A stretch of DNA of 6,099 nt, from the NCBI GenBank assembly GCA_903933395.1, contig CAIZKA010000210.1, positions 1 through 6,099 of the forward strand. The letters run 5' to 3'. A program made the position numbers and the translations under genes. This DNA is from an uncultured beta proteobacterium (lineage in GTDB: Bacteria; Pseudomonadota; Gammaproteobacteria; Burkholderiales; Rhodocyclaceae). The stretch's first letter is position 1, and the number at the start of each line of letters is the position of its first letter. The notes beneath the pieces were generated by a model. That model worked only from the letters and a program-made list of their open reading frames with translations. It ran no database searches and was not told where the DNA came from. Shown here piece after piece: positions 1-6,099 of this stretch.

Positions 1-412
1 CAACCTCGCGCTCAATCCGCAGCTCGATGCGTCACGTGCGCTCTGGCGCGAGACCGATGTTTTCTCCGAGTTGCGCAACCTGCGCGCCGCCGGCGAACGC
101 TACGACCTGATCATCCTCGATCCGCCCAAGTTCGCCCACACCGCGGCTCAAGCCGAGCGGGCCTCCCGCGCCTACAAGGACATCAATCTGCAGGCGCTGC
201 AACTGCTGGCGCCGGGCGGATTGCTGATGAGCTATTCATGCTCGGGCGGCATAAGCGCCGAGTTGTTCCAGAAAATCGTCGCCGGCGCCGCGCTGGATGC
301 AGGGCGCACGGCACGCGTGGTGCAGCACCTGCATGGCGCGGCCGACCACCCTGTCGACCTGGCGTTTCCGGAAGGCGAGTACTTGAAGGGATTGCTGCTG
401 CAGGTCGACTGA
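1..412 (+). CDS. rlmI: 23S rRNA (cytosine-C5) methyltransferase, RlmI type, C-terminal part
   Basis: This is the C-terminal 136 residues of a class I SAM-dependent methyltransferase; the gene begins upstream of the window and its first complete codon is at position 2. Directly visible are the motif IV sequence DPPKF, then YKDIN, the SCSG cysteine motif, an LFQKI helix, and AADHPV followed by a PEGEYLKG ending. This order and spacing matches from memory the C-terminus of E. coli RlmI (YccW), which makes 5-methylcytosine at position 1962 of 23S rRNA; the cysteine in SCSG is the expected catalytic nucleophile of m5C enzymes. The N-terminal PUA domain and SAM-binding glycine motif would lie outside the window. 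The TGA stop is 29 bases before the next gene and no terminator is seen, so readthrough is possible. A different member of the RlmI/RlmK family cannot be fully excluded. Confidence 0.93.
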   Translation, partial: NLALNPQLDASRALWRETDVFSELRNLRAAGERYDLIILDPPKFAHTAAQAERASRAYKDINLQALQLLAPGGLLMSYSCSGGISAELFQKIVAGAALDAGRTARVVQHLHGAADHPVDLAFPEGEYLKGLLLQVD

Positions 413-432
413 CCAGCGCCCTGTGGTGTAAT
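405..432 (+). promoter_or_regulatory. possible sigma70-type promoter ahead of the small exported protein gene
   Basis: A -35-like TCGACT (405-410, 4 of 6 to consensus) lies 16 bases before a -10-like TGTAAT (427-432, 5 of 6). Transcription would begin at about 439-442, on or next to the ATG at 442. No Shine-Dalgarno sequence is visible before that ATG, which fits a leaderless or nearly leaderless mRNA. An imperfect short dyad, GTGTA-A-TACGC (426-436), covers the -10 box and could be an operator, for example for a Zur/Fur-family repressor, but it is much shorter than a typical Zur site. The -35 overlaps the end of the methyltransferase gene. The call rests on sequence only. Confidence 0.35.
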
Positions 433-441
433 ACGCTCCTC

Positions 442-780
442 ATGCGTCGCTTCCTGCACCCCTTGTTCGTCCTGTTGCTGTCGCTGCTGCTGATCGGCAG
501 CCAGCAGGCCGCGCTCGCCCACATGCTGGGACACGCTGTCGTTCCCGCCGCGGTTCAGGTCGTCGACGATGGCGACGCCGACCACGGTGCGGCACTGTCC
601 TTGTCGCACACCTGCACGACCTGCATAGCCTTCGCTGGCGCCGACCTGGCGCCCCCGGCGCCGCTGGCGCCTCCTGCACTAACTGCCGACGCGACAGCCG
701 CTCTTGCCGTCGCCGTACCGCCGGCGCCGACTCTTGCCTTCCGCGCGGCGTTTCGCAGCCGCGCCCCGCCTCCGCTCTAA
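442..780 (+). CDS. small exported His/Cys-containing protein, DUF2946-like
   Basis: This 112-residue protein starts at the ATG that opens a clear signal peptide: MRRF, a leucine-rich core at about residues 8-18, then QQAALA with a likely cleavage after Ala26. The mature part begins with HMLGH (His27, His31), continues with an acidic DDGDADH stretch (42-48) and His56-x-Cys58-x-x-Cys61, then a Pro/Ala-rich region, and ends in RSRAPPPL. A short secreted protein with N-terminal His, a central CxxC and an arginine-rich APP tail resembles the DUF2946 group of proteobacterial proteins of unknown function. The clustered His, Asp and Cys suggest metal binding or metal sensing in the periplasm, and the neighbouring metal-uptake genes support that, but it is inference. 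A reading frame open upstream to position 238 is discarded because it would hide the signal peptide and overlap the methyltransferase gene. Confidence 0.75.
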   Translation: MRRFLHPLFVLLLSLLLIGSQQAALAHMLGHAVVPAAVQVVDDGDADHGAALSLSHTCTTCIAFAGADLAPPAPLAPPALTADATAALAVAVPPAPTLAFRAAFRSRAPPPL

Positions 781-800
781 AGCCACTTGACGCAGTGCTG

Positions 801-832
801 CGCCGCCGCCTTCCTGAGGCGCGGCGTGTTTT
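801..832 (+). terminator. possible rho-independent terminator or attenuator
   Basis: The strand can fold into a hairpin: CGCCGC (801-806) pairs with GCGGCG (821-826), C807 bulges, GCCT (808-811) pairs with AGGC (817-820), and TCCTG forms the loop. A short T run (829-832) follows after TG. It sits 20 bases after the stop of the small exported protein gene and 21 bases before the next start codon. The T tract is short and interrupted, so termination may be partial, which would lower but not abolish expression of the downstream metal-uptake genes. Confidence 0.55.
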
Positions 833-853
833 GTCATTTGCCTTGGAGCAAAC

Positions 854-2320
854 ATGAATCGCATATTCGTTTCCGTGCTGGCCGCCTGTGGCGTGCTGGC
901 GAGTCATTCCGCAGCGGCCGCCGATGCGGACCTGCAAGCCTTGCGCGAGGAAATCGCGCAGATGAAAAAATCCTACGAACAGCGCATCGACGCGCTGGAA
1001 AAGCGCCTTGTCGATACCGAGAAGCAGGCGGTCACCACCCGTGCCACGGCCGAGACGGCTGCCAGCCAGGCTCAGGCGGCCCAGGCGACCAGCATGGCCA
1101 GCCGCGCGCCGGCGGCCGCCAACGCCTTCAATCCGGAAATCTCGCTGATCCTGTCCGGCATGTACAACAACACCTCACAGGACCCGCGCCAGGATCCTAC
1201 GGGTGCCGCCGGCCGCGAACGGCGCATCCAGGGCCTGCTGCCTTCGGGCGGCGAATTCAATCCCGAGGCCCGTTCCTGGAGCCTCGGCGAATCGGAGTTG
1301 GCGATTTCCGCCAACATCGATCCGCATTTCCGCGGTACTTTCCTCGCCTCGATTTCGCCGGCCAACGAGGTCAGCATCGAGGAAGCCCACATCCAGACCC
1401 TGGGCCTGGGCAACGGCCTCGGCATCAAGGCCGGTCGCTTCTTTTCCGGCATCGGCTACGCCAACGAGCAGCATCCCCATGCCTGGGATTTCTCCGACGC
1501 GTCGCTTCCCTACCAGGCCTACTTCGGTTCGCAACTGGGCTATGACGGCGTCCAGGTCAAGTGGCTGGCGCCGACCGACCTGTTCCTCGAATTCGGCGCC
1601 GAGTTCGGCCGCGCCCTAAGCTTTCCGGCCAACGACGTCGAGCGCAACAAGAACGGCCTGATGTCCGGCAGCCTCTTCGCCCACGTCGGCGACGACGTCG
1701 GCGTGGCCAACAGCTGGCGCGCCGGCGCGTCCTGGTTCGCCACCAAGCCGCACGGCCGCAGCTATGACGACATTGACACTACTAACACCAGTCCCACTGG
1801 CTTGGTGACCAACAGCTTTTCGGGCAAGAGCAACACCACGGTGCTCGACTTCGTCTGGAAATGGGCGCCTGAGGGCAATGCCACGGAGCGCAATTTCAAG
1901 TTCCAGAGCGAATGGTTCCGCCGTCACGAGTCGGGCAAGCTGACCTACGACGTCGACGGAGTCGGCGCGCCGGGCGGTCCCTTGACCGGCAACTTCAGTT
2001 CCACTCAGACCGGTTTCTACGCGCAGGGCGTCTGGCAGTTCATGCGCGATTGGCGCGTCGGCTATCGCTACGACCAGCTGGCCAGCGCGGATACCTCCGT
2101 CGGCTTGATCGGCAGGGGTACGCTCGTTGCCGCCGACCTGCCCATCCTTCGGGATTACACGCCGAAACGCAACACGGCGATGGTGGACTGGTCGCCGTCG
2201 GAATTCTCCCGCATCCGCCTCCAGTATGCCCGCGACCAGACCCGTCCCGGCGTCACCGACGACCAGGTCTGGGTTCATTACATCATGAGTCTTGGCGCCC
2301 ACGGCGCCCACAAGTTCTAG
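854..2320 (+). CDS. outer-membrane beta-barrel (porin-like) protein of a metal-uptake cluster
   Basis: This 488-residue protein has a signal peptide (residues 1 to about 23, ending SAAAA before DAD), a heptad-rich coiled coil (about 25-60), an Ala/Gln-rich linker (about 60-90) and then a barrel-like region rich in alternating aromatic and polar residues. It ends in phenylalanine (HKF), as expected for the beta-signal read by the BAM complex. Strand-like stretches include SWSLGESELAISANI, KAGRFFSGIGYANE and GVQVKWLAPTDLFLEFG. The coiled coil plus barrel layout resembles phosphate-selective (OprP/OprO-like) porins. I recall similar proteins being labelled zinc-regulated TonB-dependent receptors, but at this length, with no visible TonB box or plug domain, a porin-like channel fits better. 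Possible metal ligands are HPH (207-209) and the GAHGAHKF end. GGAG (845-848) lies five bases before the ATG. The next gene starts 13 bases after the stop. Passage of zinc or another metal is inferred from the neighbours. Confidence 0.8.
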   Translation: MNRIFVSVLAACGVLASHSAAAADADLQALREEIAQMKKSYEQRIDALEKRLVDTEKQAVTTRATAETAASQAQAAQATSMASRAPAAANAFNPEISLILSGMYNNTSQDPRQDPTGAAGRERRIQGLLPSGGEFNPEARSWSLGESELAISANIDPHFRGTFLASISPANEVSIEEAHIQTLGLGNGLGIKAGRFFSGIGYANEQHPHAWDFSDASLPYQAYFGSQLGYDGVQVKWLAPTDLFLEFGAEFGRALSFPANDVERNKNGLMSGSLFAHVGDDVGVANSWRAGASWFATKPHGRSYDDIDTTNTSPTGLVTNSFSGKSNTTVLDFVWKWAPEGNATERNFKFQSEWFRRHESGKLTYDVDGVGAPGGPLTGNFSSTQTGFYAQGVWQFMRDWRVGYRYDQLASADTSVGLIGRGTLVAADLPILRDYTPKRNTAMVDWSPSEFSRIRLQYARDQTRPGVTDDQVWVHYIMSLGAHGAHKF

Positions 2321-2333
2321 GAGATCCACCATC

Positions 2334-3227
2334 ATGAAAAGAGCATTTCTCGTACTGCTTGTCCTTGCCGCCATGCCTGCCGCGGCGGCGCTCAAGGTCT
2401 TTGCCACGGTGCCGGAATGGGGCGCCCTGGCGCAGGAAATCGGCGGCGACCAGGTGCAGGTCTTCACCGCCACCACGGCGCTGCAGGACCCGCATCGCAT
2501 CGATGCCAAGCCCTCGCTGATCGCCCGCGCCCGCAGCGCCGACCTCCTGATCGCCACCGGCGCCGAGCTGGAAATCGGCTGGCTGCCCGTGGTTCAGCGC
2601 GAATCCGGCAACAGCCGCATCCAGTCCGGGCAGGCCGGCTATTTCGAGGCGGCGCGCCATGTCGCGATGCTCGACATTCCGGCGCGCCTGGATCGCGCCG
2701 ACGGCGACGTGCATGCCGGCGGCAATCCGCATATCCAGACCGATCCGCGCAATTTCCTGAAGGTCGGCGAGGCCCTCGCGCAACGCATGAAGGAACTCGA
2801 CCCGGTCAATGCCGCCGGCTACGACAGCCGCTGGCGCGCCTTTGCCGAGCGCTGGCGCGCCAATCTCCTGCGCTGGGAAAAGGTGGCCGCACCGCTCAAG
2901 GGCGTCGCGGTCATCACCCAGCACAAGGCCTGGACCTACATGCTCGACTGGCTGGGCATGCGCGAAGTCGGCACGCTCGAGCCCAAGCCGGGCGTCGAAC
3001 CGACCGTGGCACATCTCTCGCAGGTGCGGCAGCAGGCCGCCAACAGCCATCCGCGCATGGTGATCCGCGCCGCCTACAATTCGGCGCGTCCCGCCGAGTG
3101 GCTGTCGGCGGAAGCCAAGCTGCCGATCGTCGTGCTGCCGTTTACCGTCGGTGGCACGCCGGAGGCGAAAGACCTGACGGCGATGTTCGACGACACCGTG
3201 GCGCGGTTGCTGGTGCCGCTGAAATGA
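2334..3227 (+). CDS. znuA: ZnuA-like periplasmic metal-binding protein of an ABC transporter
   Basis: This 297-residue protein has a signal peptide (residues 1 to about 18, AAMPAAA before ALKVFAT) with no lipobox cysteine, so it should be a free periplasmic protein. It looks like a cluster A-I metal-binding protein: KVFATVPEWGALAQEIGGD at the N-terminus, QDPHRIDAKPS with His54, GGNPHIQTDP with His133, and TQHKAW with His197, the three histidines expected to hold Zn(II). The GVEPT segment and a TVGGTPEAKDL segment (271-281) follow. The long His-rich charged loop of E. coli ZnuA is absent, and where many family members have an Asp ligand near the C-terminus this protein has LPFTVGG, with Phe270. 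The ATG at 2334 is chosen because AGGAGA (2319-2324) sits nine bases upstream and the signal peptide begins there. The stop overlaps the permease start. Zinc is the most likely substrate; manganese is possible. Confidence 0.88.
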   Translation: MKRAFLVLLVLAAMPAAAALKVFATVPEWGALAQEIGGDQVQVFTATTALQDPHRIDAKPSLIARARSADLLIATGAELEIGWLPVVQRESGNSRIQSGQAGYFEAARHVAMLDIPARLDRADGDVHAGGNPHIQTDPRNFLKVGEALAQRMKELDPVNAAGYDSRWRAFAERWRANLLRWEKVAAPLKGVAVITQHKAWTYMLDWLGMREVGTLEPKPGVEPTVAHLSQVRQQAANSHPRMVIRAAYNSARPAEWLSAEAKLPIVVLPFTVGGTPEAKDLTAMFDDTVARLLVPLK

Positions 3228-4009
3228 CGCCCGAACTGCAGGGATTCGACTGGAGCCTGCTGGCGGCACCCTTCGTTGCCGGCCTGCTGGTGCTCGCCAC
3301 CCACGTGCCGCTTGGCGCCGAGGTGCTGCGTCGGGGCATCATCTTCATCGATCTGGCGATCGCCCAGGTCGCTGCCCTGGGCGTCATCGCGGCGGGTCTG
3401 GCCGGCCTCGACGCGCATGACAGCATTCTCGTTACCCAGCTTGCGGCCGGCCTGGCGGCGGGTGCCGGCGCCGTGCTGCTGACCTGGACGGAGCGCCGCT
3501 GGCCGGAGATCCAGGAAGCGCTGATCGGTCTGGTCTTCGTTTTCGCCGCCGCTGCCGGCATCCTGATGCTGGCCCGAAATCCGCAGGGCGGCGAACATCT
3601 GCGCGACCTGCTGGCGGGACAGTTGCTGTGGGTCTCCTGGCAGCAATTGCTGCCGGTGGCTGCCCTCTATATCGGCGTACTGGCCTTGTGGTTCGGCCCG
3701 GCGCAACACTGGCCGCGGCTGGGCTTCTACCTGCTGTTCGCCGTCACGGTGACTGCATCGGTGCAACTGGTCGGCGTGCTGCTGGTGTTCACCAGCCTGA
3801 TCGCTCCTGCGGTGGCGACCCGGGCATTCAGCGGCCTGCGGCGCATCGTGATTGCCTGCCTGGTAGGCGCCGCCGGCTATGCCGCAGGCCTCGGCCTTTC
3901 CCTGTACGTCGACCTTCCCGCCGGCGCGACGGTGGTCTGCTGCCTGTGTTTGCTGACCCTTGCCGGGCTCGGCTTCTTCAGGCCGGCGGGTTATACTCTT
4001 CAATCCTAA
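3224..4009 (+). CDS. znuB: ZnuB-like metal ABC transporter permease (ABC-3 family)
   Basis: This 261-residue, strongly hydrophobic inner-membrane protein has about seven or eight membrane segments, the usual size and form of ABC-3 permeases such as ZnuB. Visible family features are RRGIIFIDLAIAQVAALG (about 37-54), DLLAGQLLWVSWQQLLPVA (128-146), where a coupling helix to the ATPase is expected, and QLVGVLLVFTSLIAPAVATR (181-200). In classical ZnuB the first segment carries a conserved His (DALSH-like); here it reads IDLAIAQ, so this belongs to a divergent branch. The start is the ATG in the ATGA overlap with the preceding stop, which implies translational coupling with the binding protein. 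No ABC ATPase gene follows or precedes it in the window, so its ATP-hydrolysing partner must be encoded elsewhere. The reading frame is open far upstream, through most of the preceding gene, but that part is out of frame with the binding protein and is not real coding. Confidence 0.88.
   Translation: MTPELQGFDWSLLAAPFVAGLLVLATHVPLGAEVLRRGIIFIDLAIAQVAALGVIAAGLAGLDAHDSILVTQLAAGLAAGAGAVLLTWTERRWPEIQEALIGLVFVFAAAAGILMLARNPQGGEHLRDLLAGQLLWVSWQQLLPVAALYIGVLALWFGPAQHWPRLGFYLLFAVTVTASVQLVGVLLVFTSLIAPAVATRAFSGLRRIVIACLVGAAGYAAGLGLSLYVDLPAGATVVCCLCLLTLAGLGFFRPAGYTLQS
3969..3997 (+). promoter_or_regulatory. possible promoter for the STAS-like gene and hslVU
   Basis: A good -10-like TATACT (3992-3997, 5 of 6) preceded by GGGT lies inside the last codons of the permease gene. 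The best -35 match at 17-base spacing is TCGGCT (3969-3974, 3 of 6), which is weak. Transcription would start near 4004, giving a leader of roughly 30-60 bases before the STAS-like gene. The site would separate that gene and hslVU from control of the metal-uptake cluster. Confidence 0.4.
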
Positions 4010-4061
4010 ATCACAGCATCAGTGCTCCAGATCAGTGGCAGAAGACAACGACGATGATCTG

Positions 4062-5168
4062 ATGTCCCTCGATTTCACGGCGCCCGGCGCGTTCGAAGCG
4101 CACCCGGAAGAGCCTGCTGCGCCTGAAATTGCCGTCGAACCAGAGGCTCCTGCTCCACCCCCGGCACCGGTGCGCCAGCCCTTGCCGCCGGCACTGGCCG
4201 AGGCCGCCGCGATGTATGCCGCCGGACAGGAACTGGATGCCATGCGCCGCCTCGAAGCGGCGATCAAGAGCGGTGAAAATCTCGGCGACTCGGCACTGCG
4301 CGCCTGGGGCTGCCTGTTCGAACTGCTGCAGGCTCTCGGTCGTCGTCCGGCGTTTGATGCTCTGGGCCTTACCTTTGCCCGCCTGTTCGAGAAGTCGCCG
4401 CCGGCCTGGAGTGCCGCCGCCGAAGAAGGCAACACCGCCCAGGAAACCACCGGCGGGCGCGCCCATGTGTCCCTGAGCGGCGTGCTGAACGCCTCTGTCG
4501 GCGAAGTCCTGAAGCAGACGATGAAGCTCGCGGCCACCAGCACGATGGTGCGCATGGACGTGGCCAAGCTGACCGATGCTGACAATAACGGCGCCATATT
4601 GTTGATGCGCGCGATGGCGGCTCTGAAGAAAGCCAAAAAGGAACTGGTGTTCGGCAGCCCCGAACATCTGGCCGGGATCCTGGCGGCGAAACTTTTGCCG
4701 GGCGAGCGCAGCAACGCAGAAATGTGGCTGCTGATGCTCGAGCTTTACCAGCAGGCGTTCCGTCAGGAGGCGTTCGAGGAGGCTGCGGTGAACTACGCCG
4801 TCACCTTCGAGGTTTCGCCGCCCTCGTGGGAGGCGCTTCCCGAGCGCAGCGAAGAACCGCCGCACGCGCCGGCTGCGGCGCCGCCCAAGGCCGATGGCTT
4901 CGCGCTGCACGACCAGCTGATGGGTGCCGGCGTTGCCGACTTCGCGCCGCTCGAAGCCGTGCTGGCCGGGCGCGACGAATTCGATATCGATGCGCGCAAG
5001 CTGGTGCGCATCGACGCCACCAGCGCGAAGGCTTTGCTTGAGGTGCTGACGCGGCTGCATGCGGCCGGCAAGAAGCTGAGCATCGTCGGCTTGAGTACCA
5101 TCGTGGCGGCGTATCTGGAAACACTCGGCTTCGACGATGTCGTGGTTTTGCGCGCCCGCGCCATCTGA
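4062..5168 (+). CDS. tandem STAS-like domain protein with helical repeats
   Basis: This 368-residue cytoplasmic protein has an acidic, Pro/Ala-rich N-terminus (1-45), a helical TPR-like region (46-116), a first STAS-like domain (about 132-214), a second helical region (217-256), a Pro-rich linker (257-276) and a second STAS-like domain (278-366). The two helical regions align without gaps over 40 residues (77-116 and 217-256) with about 15 identities, including the shared end F-E-x-SPP-x-W, so the protein looks like a duplicated helix-plus-STAS unit. STAS domains bind partners such as anti-sigma factors, usually switched by phosphorylation of a Ser in a DSSG motif. The first domain has DADNNG there, without Ser; the second has IDATSA, which may keep one. 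Its target is unknown. No clear ribosome-binding site is seen; an in-frame GTG at 4035 would add nine residues and is an alternative start. The hslV gene begins 28 bases downstream, suggesting cotranscription. Confidence 0.75.
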   Translation: MSLDFTAPGAFEAHPEEPAAPEIAVEPEAPAPPPAPVRQPLPPALAEAAAMYAAGQELDAMRRLEAAIKSGENLGDSALRAWGCLFELLQALGRRPAFDALGLTFARLFEKSPPAWSAAAEEGNTAQETTGGRAHVSLSGVLNASVGEVLKQTMKLAATSTMVRMDVAKLTDADNNGAILLMRAMAALKKAKKELVFGSPEHLAGILAAKLLPGERSNAEMWLLMLELYQQAFRQEAFEEAAVNYAVTFEVSPPSWEALPERSEEPPHAPAAAPPKADGFALHDQLMGAGVADFAPLEAVLAGRDEFDIDARKLVRIDATSAKALLEVLTRLHAAGKKLSIVGLSTIVAAYLETLGFDDVVVLRARAI

Positions 5169-5196
5169 ACCGTAGACTCTTCCCGCAAGGATTTTC

Positions 5197-5733
5197 ATGG
5201 AGCAATATCACGGGACCACCATCCTCTCCGTGCGCCGCGGCAGCAGCGTGGCGCTGGGCGGCGACGGCCAGGTCACGCTGGGCAACATCGTGGTCAAGGC
5301 CACGGCGCGCAAGGTGCGGCGGCTCTACAACGAACAGATCCTGGCCGGATTCGCCGGCGGCACGGCGGATGCCTTCACCCTTTTCGAGCGCTTCGAGGCC
5401 AAGCTCGAACAGTACCAGGGCAACCTGCTGCGCTCCGCCGTGGAACTGGCAAAGGACTGGCGCACCGACCGCATGCTGCGCCGGCTGGAGGCCATGCTCT
5501 CGGTCGCCGACAGCGAGCATTCGCTGATCATCACCGGCAACGGCGACGTACTCGAGCCGGAATACGGCATCGTCGCCATCGGCAGCGGGGGCGCCTATGC
5601 GCAATCCGCGGCGCGTGCACTTCTGGAGAACACGAGCTTCACGCCGGCCGAGATCGTCAAGAAGTCGCTGGAAATCGCCGGCGACCTGTGTATCTATACC
5701 AATCAGAACCATCTGATCGAAACTCTGGATTGA
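5197..5733 (+). CDS. hslV: HslV, peptidase subunit of the HslVU ATP-dependent protease
   Basis: This 178-residue protein is the proteasome-like threonine peptidase that forms a double hexamer in the cytoplasm and degrades unfolded proteins fed to it by HslU. It begins MEQYHG before TTILSVRR, so a six-residue propeptide should be removed to expose Thr7 as the catalytic N-terminal threonine (Thr1 of the mature enzyme). Asp23 in GGDGQ and Lys39 in KVRRLY correspond to the conserved Asp17 and Lys33 of the mature active site. GFAGGTADAFTLFE, AVELAKDWRTDRMLRRLEA, LIITGNGDV, AIGSGGAYAQ and AGDLCIYTN are all intact and match E. coli HslV closely. AAGG (5187-5190) lies six bases before the ATG. The HslU gene starts 46 bases downstream. 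Heat-shock control is usual for this operon, but I found no convincing sigma32 promoter directly before it. Confidence 0.98.
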   Translation: MEQYHGTTILSVRRGSSVALGGDGQVTLGNIVVKATARKVRRLYNEQILAGFAGGTADAFTLFERFEAKLEQYQGNLLRSAVELAKDWRTDRMLRRLEAMLSVADSEHSLIITGNGDVLEPEYGIVAIGSGGAYAQSAARALLENTSFTPAEIVKKSLEIAGDLCIYTNQNHLIETLD

Positions 5734-5779
5734 CCATGCCGCCCGCCGGCCGGTCGGCGCCGCGTCGAAAGGCCTTGCA

Positions 5780-6099
5780 ATGTCCGCCATGACCCCCGCA
5801 GAAATCGTTTCCGAACTCGACAAAAACATCGTCGGCCAGTCGCGCGCCAAGCGCGCCGTGGCCATCGCCCTGCGCAACCGATGGAGGCGCATGCAGGTCG
5901 CCGAGCCGCTGCGCACCGAGATCACGCCGAAGAACATCCTGATGATCGGCCCCACTGGCGTGGGCAAGACCGAAATCGCGCGGCGCCTGGCGCGCCTGGC
6001 CAATGCGCCTTTCATCAAGATCGAAGCGACAAAATTCACCGAAGTCGGCTACGTCGGCCGCGACGTGGACACCATCATCCGCGACCTGATCGAGACGGC
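5780..6099 (+). CDS. hslU: HslU, ATPase/unfoldase subunit of the HslVU protease, N-terminal part
   Basis: The first 106 residues of HslU are present; the gene runs off the end of the window. HslU is an AAA+ hexamer that unfolds substrates and threads them into HslV. The protein opens MSAMTPAEIVSELDKNIVGQ, followed by RAVAIALRNRWRRMQ, the Walker A motif GPTGVGKT (57-64) with Lys63 contacting ATP, and the GYVG pore loop (90-93) that grips substrate. All of these match E. coli HslU closely in sequence and position. The first ATG is chosen because AAAGG (5768-5772) lies seven bases upstream and the MSxMTP start matches the E. coli protein; an internal Met at residue 4 is the alternative. Walker B, the I-domain and the C-terminal tail that activates HslV lie beyond the window. 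Confidence 0.98.
   Translation, partial: MSAMTPAEIVSELDKNIVGQSRAKRAVAIALRNRWRRMQVAEPLRTEITPKNILMIGPTGVGKTEIARRLARLANAPFIKIEATKFTEVGYVGRDVDTIIRDLIET

Noticed and set aside
831..836. TTGTCA as a -35 box for the barrel protein gene
   Set aside because: At normal spacing the -10 and transcription start would fall inside the coding region, after the signal-peptide start codon.
2417..3223. Long open frame running through the binding-protein gene into the permease gene
   Set aside because: The upstream part is Arg/Pro/Ala-rich out-of-frame translation of the binding-protein gene; the permease homology and the ATGA overlap fix its start at 3224.
2283..3269. Antisense open frame opposite the binding-protein gene
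   Set aside because: It is a shadow of a well-recognised gene, with no family motif of its own.
5138..5166. Possible sigma32 promoter before hslV
   Set aside because: CGCCATCT (5159-5166) is close to the heat-shock -10, but no CTTGAA-like -35 lies at the right distance.
5744..5759. GC-rich hairpin (CGCCG/CGGCG) between hslV and hslU
   Set aside because: The stem is only five pairs with no T run; it is likely by chance in this base composition and termination there would break the operon.
5736..5792. 18-codon open frame between hslV and hslU overlapping the hslU start
   Set aside because: It has no ribosome-binding site or recognisable peptide, and such short frames are expected by chance.
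4801..6039. Long antisense open frame opposite the STAS-like gene, hslV and hslU
   Set aside because: GC-rich coding often leaves the opposite strand open; the translated sequence is low in complexity and the + strand genes are certain.

Overview
The window reads as chromosomal DNA from a GC-rich betaproteobacterium, probably of the Rhodocyclales or a related order. This rests on the dense GC-rich coding, the HslV with a short MEQYHG propeptide before its catalytic threonine, and the overall protein character; it is inference, not a database match. All protein genes lie on the + strand, with gaps of at most about 75 bases.

Layout: (1) 1-412, the C-terminal part of an RlmI-type 23S rRNA cytosine methyltransferase. 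(2) 442-780, a small exported His/Cys-containing protein resembling the DUF2946 group, preceded by a possible promoter that would give a nearly leaderless mRNA and followed by a GC-rich hairpin with a short T run. (3) 854-4009, a three-gene metal-uptake cluster: an outer-membrane beta-barrel protein with an N-terminal coiled coil, a ZnuA-like periplasmic metal-binding protein, and a ZnuB-like permease whose ATG overlaps the preceding stop. No ABC ATPase is present. (4) 4062-5168, a protein built from two helical-plus-STAS-like units. (5) 5197-6099, hslV and the start of hslU, the ATP-dependent HslVU protease.

How they work together: the barrel protein, binding protein and permease would form a path for a transition metal, most likely zinc, across the outer membrane, periplasm and inner membrane. 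The small His/Cys protein upstream may belong to the same response. The ATPase needed to energise the permease must lie elsewhere. The STAS-like gene has a possible promoter of its own in the end of the permease gene and may be cotranscribed with hslVU. No mobile element, CRISPR array, tRNA or rRNA was seen.
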